Shown: piece by piece, positions 27,365-32,794 of the stretch
Numbering within the stretch: the first letter of the stretch is position 1
How the letters are laid out: the number at the start of each line of letters is the position of its first letter
Source of the DNA: Flavobacterium sp.
GTDB lineage: Bacteria; Bacteroidota; Bacteroidia; Chitinophagales; Chitinophagaceae
DNA length: 32,794 nt
Direction of reading: 5' to 3'
Assembly: GCA_030053925.1 (NCBI GenBank)
Contig: JASGCX010000006.1
Coordinates: 1-32,794, forward strand
The notes under the pieces: generated by a model
Database searches by the model: none
The model's input: the letters and a program-made list of their open reading frames with translations, nothing else
Told to the model about the DNA's origin: nothing
Made by a program: the position numbers and the translations under genes

Positions 27365-29017
27365 ATGAAAACAAGAAACATTTTTAAGTTGTTTTTTTTA
27401 TGGCTGGGTTTTTTATCTACTGCTTATGCGCAGTATCCAACAATACCACCAGATGTACAAAAGTGGAGCGATTCGCTTATGAAAGCCGCCACACAACATT
27501 CCGATTCAGCTTGGGCTATTGCTTATCCTATTATAAAAGAAGAAGCCAAACATGGCAAGCCTTATATTCCTTGGGCTGCACGCCCTTATGATTTACCACA
27601 AGCATCTATACCTGCTTTTCCGGGTGCAGAAGGCGGTGGTAAGTTTAGCTTTGGTGGTCGTGGTGGTAAAGTAATTGTGGTTACTAATCTTAACGATGAT
27701 GGTGTAGGCTCCTTCCGTTGGGCTTGTGAGCAAGGCGGTGCAAGAATTGTAGTATTCAATGTGTCTGGAATTATTCGCATTAAAACACCTTTAATAATTC
27801 GTGCGCCATACATTACTATTCAAGGGCAAACAGCGCCAGGCGATGGTGTATGTATAGCAGGCGAATCTGTATGGATTAACACACACGATGTCATCATTCG
27901 TTTCATGCGCTTTAGAAGAGGCGAAACCAATGTTGGTAGAAGAGATGATGCCATTGGCGGTAACCCTGTTGGTAATATTATGATTGACCACGTTTCTGCT
28001 AGCTGGGGCTTAGATGAAAACATGAGTATGTATAGGCACATGTACAACGATAGTACACCTATGAAAAATGGTGAACTTAAATTGGGCACGGTAAATATCA
28101 CTATTCAAAACTCAATTTTTGCCGAAAGTTTAGATACTTGGAACCACGCATTTGGCTCAACACTTGGCGGCGAAAACTGTGCTTTTGTGCGTAACCTTTG
28201 GGCTAATAATGCAGGGCGTAATCCTTCAATAGGCTGGAACGGCATTTTTAACTTTGCTAATAATGTTGTGTTCAACTGGGTACACCGTTCTACCGATGGT
28301 GGAGATTATACTGCTATGTACAACATCATCAACAACTATTACAAGCCAGGGCCAGCAACACCAAGTCAGGATAAGCCAATTTCGCACCGCATCTTAAAGC
28401 CAGAAAGCGGTAGAAGTAAACTGCCTTATAAAGTATATGGCAGGGCTTATGTAAATGGTAATATTGTAGAAGGTAACGAGCGTGTAACCAAAGACAATTG
28501 GGATGGTGGTGTACAAGTAGAAGAACTAGAAAATGCAGGCGAATATAAAGATGCCATCAAATGGAATCAACCTTTACCAATGCCTGCTTTTACAATTATT
28601 TCAGCACTTAATGCTAAAGATTATGTATTGGCAAATGCAGGTGCCACTTTACCTAAACGTGATGCCGTAGATGTACGTGTGGTTAAGCAAGTTGCTACTG
28701 GTAAAATTGAATTAAACCCCAATGTACCACTGCCTACAACGCAATTTAAACACCGTCGTTTACCAATAGATTCTTACAAAATAGGCATCATTACCGATCC
28801 TATTCAAGTAGGTGGTTATCCAGTGTACAAAGGCACACCTTACAAAGATGCCGATAACGATGGTTTACCAGACACTTACGAACTAGCACATGGCTTAAAC
28901 CCTATAGATGCTAGCGATGCAGCAAAAATTGCCAAAAGCGGTTACAGCAACATAGAAGAATATTTAAACAGTGTGGTTGAACTTAAAACGGTTATACCAA
29001 CTGCCATTAACAAATAA
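27365..29017 (+). CDS. PL1-type pectate lyase with calcium-binding-like tail
   Basis: A secreted beta-elimination enzyme of 550 residues acting on polygalacturonate. A signal peptide (MKTRNIFKLFFLWLGFLSTAYAQ) and an N-terminal helical region (25-75) precede the right-handed beta-helix. The helix opens with AFPGAEGGGKFSFGGRGGKV (from about 80), the hallmark of Bacteroidota PL1 lyases. Core markers are VIIRFMRFRRGE, the acidic RRDDAIG (about 190) and IMIDHVSASWGLDEN (about 205-220), the calcium and substrate region of PL1. Near residue 497, DADNDGLPDTYELAHGLNP resembles a thrombospondin-3/dockerin-type calcium loop often found at the end of these lyases. Last gene of the SusCD operon, followed by a strong hairpin. 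Pectin versus pectate preference is not decided. Confidence 0.93.
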   Translation: MKTRNIFKLFFLWLGFLSTAYAQYPTIPPDVQKWSDSLMKAATQHSDSAWAIAYPIIKEEAKHGKPYIPWAARPYDLPQASIPAFPGAEGGGKFSFGGRGGKVIVVTNLNDDGVGSFRWACEQGGARIVVFNVSGIIRIKTPLIIRAPYITIQGQTAPGDGVCIAGESVWINTHDVIIRFMRFRRGETNVGRRDDAIGGNPVGNIMIDHVSASWGLDENMSMYRHMYNDSTPMKNGELKLGTVNITIQNSIFAESLDTWNHAFGSTLGGENCAFVRNLWANNAGRNPSIGWNGIFNFANNVVFNWVHRSTDGGDYTAMYNIINNYYKPGPATPSQDKPISHRILKPESGRSKLPYKVYGRAYVNGNIVEGNERVTKDNWDGGVQVEELENAGEYKDAIKWNQPLPMPAFTIISALNAKDYVLANAGATLPKRDAVDVRVVKQVATGKIELNPNVPLPTTQFKHRRLPIDSYKIGIITDPIQVGGYPVYKGTPYKDADNDGLPDTYELAHGLNPIDASDAAKIAKSGYSNIEEYLNSVVELKTVIPTAINK

Positions 29018-29038
29018 ATAAGTCGCTTTTAATGCTTT

Positions 29039-29088
29039 TAAAAATGGCTTTTGTAACTGTATCAAAGCACTTGCAAAAGCCATTTTTA
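29039..29088 (+). terminator. Hairpin terminator of the SusCD operon
   Basis: The arms taaaaatggcttttg (29039-29053) and caaaagccattttta (29074-29088) are perfectly complementary over 15 bases with a 20-base loop. A T-rich stretch follows. It lies 22 bases behind the lyase stop. Its near symmetry (A-run on one side, T-run on the other) could let it work in both directions. Confidence 0.85.
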
Positions 29089-29149
29089 TTTTAAAGATTT
29101 TTTGTGTTACTAGGTTTTGTTTTTCAATGAAACTTCGTGGCTAGTTTAT

Positions 29150-29284
29150 GCAGAGTTTACGAAGCACTTACTTGTACGGTTGTCTCTTTTATGGTCATTA
29201 ACTGTATAAACTTGTGACTGAGATAGCGAAGCTGTACCATTACTTCACTAATTTGCACTGCACACTTCATCATTACGTTGTAGC
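29150..29284 (+). promoter_or_regulatory. Upstream region of the stand-alone fusion gene, weak promoter signals
   Basis: Behind the terminator this gap holds no gene. The string gtataaacttgtgact (29204-29219) is a distant relative of the GTtAtACTT core seen at the other operons. TAATTTGC near 29249 is one base short of a TAnnTTTG -7 box. A separate promoter is expected because of the upstream terminator, but I cannot place it with confidence. Confidence 0.25.
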
Positions 29285-32200
29285 ATGAACATTACTCGTT
29301 GTTCTATCATATTCAACACTGCCATTTTACCGTTGGTATTTTTGGTAATGTTTACAAGTGCATTTGCCCAAAAAGCCAAGCCTGTAAAGCCTTTGCCGCC
29401 AGTGGCTGTTATCAATAACAAGTTGGTGTACACACCAGATTCTTTAGGCAATAGAATACCAGATTTCTCATACTGTGGTTTCAAAACTTCAGAGCAGCCA
29501 ATACCAAACATAGCTATTAAAGTAACAGTGCCTACAATAAAAGGCGATGCTACTTTGGCCATACAATTGGCCATTAATTATGTAGCCAAATTACCGCTTG
29601 ATAAAGATGGTTTTCGGGGCACCGTACTTTTAGCAAAAGGCAAGTTTGAAGTATTTGGGCAATTAAAAATTACAGCTTCTGGTATTGTATTGCGTGGCAG
29701 CGGTATTGGTGAAAATGGCACACAAATTATTGGTGCAAGTACCGATAGAGCAACTTTAATTCGAGTATTTGGCAAAAATGATAAACAGCTACAAGAAGAA
29801 TTGGCTGTTACTGAAAAATACGTACCAGTTAATGCAAATAAACTTTCTGTTACAAATGCAAGCAACTTAAAAGTAGGCGATAATATCATCATTCGCAGAC
29901 CTTCTACCAAAGAATGGATTAGCGATTTAGGTACAGAATCTTTTGGTGGCGGTTTAAGTTCTATTGGGTGGAAAGTTGGTGAATTAGACATCTGTTTTGA
30001 TAGAACGATTACTGCAATTAATGGTAATGAAATAACCATAGATGCGCCATTAACAACAGCTTTAGATGCAAAGTATGGCGGTGGTTTTACAAGCAAATAC
30101 CAATGGGATGGCAGAATACAAAACATTGGTATTGAAAACCTAGAACTTGTTTCTACTTACGATAAAACCAACCCAAAAGATGAAGCACATAGATGGATGG
30201 CCATTACTTTAGAAAATGTGCAAGATGCTTGGGTGCGTCAGGTAAACTTTAAGCATTTTGCTGGAAGCGCCGTAAATGTATTAGAAACCGCAAAGCGCAT
30301 TACTGTTGAAGATTGCCAATCATTGCAACCAATTTCAGAAATTGGTGGCCAACGCCGATATACCTTTTTTACAACTGGTCAGCAAACGCTTTTTCAGCGT
30401 TGCTACGCAGAAGAAGGCTACCACGATTTTGCCACAGGTTACTGTGCAGCCGGGCCTAATGCTTTTGTACAATGCGCATCACATTTACCATACAATTTTA
30501 GCGGTGGTATTGATAGCTGGGCAAGCGGTATTTTATTTGATGTGGCTTTTGTAGATGGTAATGCCATTCGTTTGGGTAATCGTGGGCAAGATGGGCAAGG
30601 GGCTGGCTGGGCTGCTGCCAATAGTTTATTGTGGAATTGCAGCGCATCAAGAATAGATTGTTACAAACCACCAACCGCACAAAACTGGAGTTTTGGTAGT
30701 TGGGCGCAATTTGCTGGTGATGGTTATTGGACGGCTTCAAATGATGCCTTAACACCAAGAAGTTTTTTTTACACACAACTAAAAGAAAGGCTCAATAAAA
30801 ATGTAGATGCACAAGCGCAAATACTTTCTATACCCACAGAAGCAAGCAGCAGCCCTAGCGTAGAAGTGGCTCTGCAATTAACAAAACAATCTATCAAGCC
30901 TAAAATGCAATTGAACGAATGGATTGCTTTGGCTAGTGAACGCAATAACATTGCTACCGCAACAAAAAACATAAAAGCCATTACAGAAATTGCTGTACAA
31001 AAAGATTTAGTAACTACAAACGCAGCACCTATGCTTGTTAAAAATGGCGTGCTTGTTCGTGGTAATGAGATGCTGTTTGGTAAAAGACAAGAAGTGCCTT
31101 GGTGGTCTGGTGGTGTACAAGGAAGCGACCTAGCAAAAGCACAATTAGCCATCACAAGATTTGTACCTGGTAGAACAGGCAATGGTTTAACAGATGACTT
31201 AGAAGAACTAACTGAAACCATGCTACAGCGCAATATTATTGGTATAGAACACCACTATGCATTGTGGTACGAAAGAAGACGTGACGACCATGAACGCATT
31301 AGAAGAATGGATGGTGAAGTTTGGGCACCATTTTACGAATTGCCATTTGCTAGAACAGGTAAAGATGTAGCCTGGGATGGCTTAAGCAAATACGACCTTA
31401 CTAAATACAATACTTGGTATTGGCAAAGACTTAAACAATTTGCCGATTTAGCAGATGTAAAAGGCTTGCTATTGGTGCATCAGAACTATTTTCAACACAA
31501 CATTATAGAGGCAGGGGCGCATTATGCCGACTTTCCTTGGCGCACCGCTAATAATATCAACAACACTGGCTTTCCCGAACCGGTGCCTTATGCTGGTGAC
31601 AAACGGGTATTTATGGCCGAACAGTTTTACGATATTTCTAACCCTGTAAGAAGAGAGATTCATAAAAAATACATCCGTCAATGCTTGAATAATTTTAAAG
31701 ACAATAGTGGCGTGATACAATTAATTGGCGAAGAATTTACAGGACCATTGCACTTTGTAAAGTTTTGGTTAGATGTGGTAAAAGATTGGGAAAAAGAAAC
31801 TGGGAAGCACCAAATTATTGGCTTGAGTTGCACCAAAGATGTACAAGATTCTATACTGCAAAACCCTGCTTATACGTTTATTGTTGACCTAATAGATATT
31901 CGTTATTGGCACTACCAAGCAGATAGTATAGCTTATGCACCAAAAGGTGGGCAAAACCTTGCACCAAGGCAACATGCAAGGCTTTTAAAGCCAAAGAAAA
32001 CAAGCTTTGAGCAAGTGTATAAAGCAGTAAAAGAATATCGCACAAAATACCCTGAAAAAGCGGTGTTGTATAGCAGCGATAGTTACGATCAATTTGGTTT
32101 GGCGGTATTACTTGCTGGCGGATCGTTGCCTGTGTTGCCCGCAGCAATAGATAAAAACTTACTAAACGCTGCGGCTAAAATGAAGCCAATTGATGGTAAT

Positions 32201-32401
32201 AAACAATTTGCATTAAGCAACGGTAAAAGCTTTATTGTGTATGGTAATGGTGCTTTAATGTTGAACAATATTGATGCACAAAAGAACTACACCTTGCAAT
32301 GGTTTGATGCAAAATTTGGCAAAGCCATAAAGCAAGAAACTGTAACCGGTGATAAGTTGGGTAGCGTATTGTTACAAGGCAATATTGTTTGGATACAATA
32401 A
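29285..32401 (+). CDS. Two-domain beta-helix plus TIM-barrel-like protein (DUF4955/DUF6298-like)
   Basis: An exported protein of 1038 residues. After the signal peptide (ending FTSAFAQ, about 29) the N-terminal half (about 70-500) is a pectate-lyase-3-like beta-helix: FRGTVLLAKGKFEVFGQLKI, VLRGSGIGENGTQIIGA, AWVRQVNFKHFAGSAVNVLE. A linker (about 505-600) leads to a C-terminal region (about 620-1038) that looks like a TIM-barrel glycosidase. Acidic residues stand in strand-like contexts: Glu655 in GIEHHYALWYE, Glu779 in MAEQFYD, and Glu816/Glu817 in LIGEEFTGPLHF, then SCTKD and VDLIDIRYWHYQ. I recall such proteins as DUF4955 and DUF6298 annotations in pectin and rhamnogalacturonan loci. No activity has been assigned to my knowledge. 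The gene stands alone between a strong terminator and a repeat array. Confidence 0.75.
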   Translation: MNITRCSIIFNTAILPLVFLVMFTSAFAQKAKPVKPLPPVAVINNKLVYTPDSLGNRIPDFSYCGFKTSEQPIPNIAIKVTVPTIKGDATLAIQLAINYVAKLPLDKDGFRGTVLLAKGKFEVFGQLKITASGIVLRGSGIGENGTQIIGASTDRATLIRVFGKNDKQLQEELAVTEKYVPVNANKLSVTNASNLKVGDNIIIRRPSTKEWISDLGTESFGGGLSSIGWKVGELDICFDRTITAINGNEITIDAPLTTALDAKYGGGFTSKYQWDGRIQNIGIENLELVSTYDKTNPKDEAHRWMAITLENVQDAWVRQVNFKHFAGSAVNVLETAKRITVEDCQSLQPISEIGGQRRYTFFTTGQQTLFQRCYAEEGYHDFATGYCAAGPNAFVQCASHLPYNFSGGIDSWASGILFDVAFVDGNAIRLGNRGQDGQGAGWAAANSLLWNCSASRIDCYKPPTAQNWSFGSWAQFAGDGYWTASNDALTPRSFFYTQLKERLNKNVDAQAQILSIPTEASSSPSVEVALQLTKQSIKPKMQLNEWIALASERNNIATATKNIKAITEIAVQKDLVTTNAAPMLVKNGVLVRGNEMLFGKRQEVPWWSGGVQGSDLAKAQLAITRFVPGRTGNGLTDDLEELTETMLQRNIIGIEHHYALWYERRRDDHERIRRMDGEVWAPFYELPFARTGKDVAWDGLSKYDLTKYNTWYWQRLKQFADLADVKGLLLVHQNYFQHNIIEAGAHYADFPWRTANNINNTGFPEPVPYAGDKRVFMAEQFYDISNPVRREIHKKYIRQCLNNFKDNSGVIQLIGEEFTGPLHFVKFWLDVVKDWEKETGKHQIIGLSCTKDVQDSILQNPAYTFIVDLIDIRYWHYQADSIAYAPKGGQNLAPRQHARLLKPKKTSFEQVYKAVKEYRTKYPEKAVLYSSDSYDQFGLAVLLAGGSLPVLPAAIDKNLLNAAAKMKPIDGNKQFALSNGKSFIVYGNGALMLNNIDAQKNYTLQWFDAKFGKAIKQETVTGDKLGSVLLQGNIVWIQ

Positions 32402-32794
32402 CCACAAAGGCACAACGAAAAGCACGTTTCACAACGTTGTGTATAGTAGCACCGCATAAGGCACAACGAAAAGCACGTTTCACAACGTTGCGTATAGTAG
32501 CACCACAAAGGCACAACAAACGGCAAGTTTCACAACGTTGCGTATAGTAGCACCGCAAAGGCACAACAAACGGCAAGTTTCACAACGTTGCGTATAGTTT
32601 CAACGCATAAGGCACAACAAACGGCAAGTTTCACAACGTTGAATATCGTAGCACCACATAAGGCACAACAAACGGCAAGTTTCACAACGTTGCGTATAGT
32701 TTCACCGCATAAGGCACAACGAAAAGCAAGTTTCACAATGTTGCGTATAGTAGCACCGCAAAGGCACAACAAACGGCAAGTTTCACAACGTTGC
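32402..32794. repeat. Tandem array of 50-51 bp units running off the window
   Basis: It starts directly after the stop of the preceding gene. The marker ggcacaac recurs at 32409, 32460, 32510, 32560, 32611, 32662, 32713 and 32763, so the period alternates between 50 and 51 bp over eight units, the last cut by the window end. Every unit contains tttcacaacgttgcgtatag with a small dyad (caacgttg) and differs mainly at its first bases (cacaaagg, gcaaagg or gcataagg) and at gaaaagcac versus aaacggcaa. The whole unit is conserved, so it is not a repeat-spacer array. The minus-strand frames through it repeat with 17 residues and are not genes. Confidence 0.95.

Noticed and set aside
29578..30126. 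182-residue minus-strand open frame
   Set aside because: Antisense to the beta-helix half of the 1038-residue protein, Pro/Ser/Leu-rich and without recognisable motifs; typical shadow frame.
30769..31233. 154-residue minus-strand open frame
   Set aside because: Antisense shadow of the same protein with low-complexity composition and no start context.
32232..32772. Minus-strand open frames through the terminal repeat array with a 17-residue Cys-rich repeat
   Set aside because: The frames arise because units of 51 bp preserve frame and lack stops; frame breaks occur at the 50-bp units, there is no start signal, and the frame runs antisense into a real gene.
32402..32794. CRISPR array
   Set aside because: The whole 50-51 bp unit is conserved; there are no unique spacers between repeats and no cas genes nearby.

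Overview
The window looks like low-GC DNA of a Bacteroidota bacterium. It carries an adjacent SusC/SusD pair, lipoproteins with lipoboxes followed by Lys/Asp, AraC control and -7 elements of the TAnnTTTG type. A Chitinophagales or Sphingobacteriales host is plausible, but nothing here fixes the family. Essentially the whole window is one polysaccharide utilisation locus (PUL). The enzymes point to pectin and its side chains: a PL1-type pectate lyase, a GH28 polygalacturonase, two GH2 enzymes, a GH95, a five-bladed-propeller glycosidase, a GH67/115-like enzyme, a DUF5703 protein, an SGNH esterase and a beta-helix plus TIM-barrel fusion.

Layout. Positions 1-154 hold no gene. On the minus strand an esterase (2881-4308) is followed by a DUF5703 protein (155-2578), with a 170-bp tandem duplication between them. 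An AraC regulator (4414-5319) is divergent from them. A first plus-strand operon runs from 5630 to about 20274: GH67/115-like enzyme, GH28, GH95, GH2 (broken by an in-frame stop), propeller enzyme and a second GH2. A second operon runs from 20544 to 29017: DUF3826 protein, SusC, SusD, a surface lipoprotein and PL1. It ends at a clear hairpin terminator (29039-29088). A stand-alone 1038-residue two-domain protein follows (29285-32401), and then an array of 50-51 bp tandem repeats runs off the window.

Two observations stand out. First, the leaders of the two plus-strand operons share a 42-bp element (34 of 42 identical, no gaps) placed just upstream of promoter-like -33/-7 boxes. A shorter relative lies in the AraC/esterase gap. 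This is a good candidate for the AraC operator that would tie the operons into one regulon. Second, the GH2 gene at 12969 has a single in-frame TAA, after which the same frame stays open for 133 more codons up to one base before the next gene. This is either a fresh nonsense mutation, a read-through site or a sequencing error.

A third theme is repeat DNA inside genes. The signal-peptide regions of three enzymes (DUF5703, GH95, GH2) are encoded by AT-rich or intergenic-type repeat sequence.

Proposed working order (inference): PL1, GH28 and esterase act on the backbone outside or at the cell surface. SusCD and the lipoprotein capture and import oligosaccharides. The periplasmic GH2, GH95, propeller and GH67/115-like enzymes strip side chains and terminal sugars. 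The AraC protein senses a released sugar and activates the operons.
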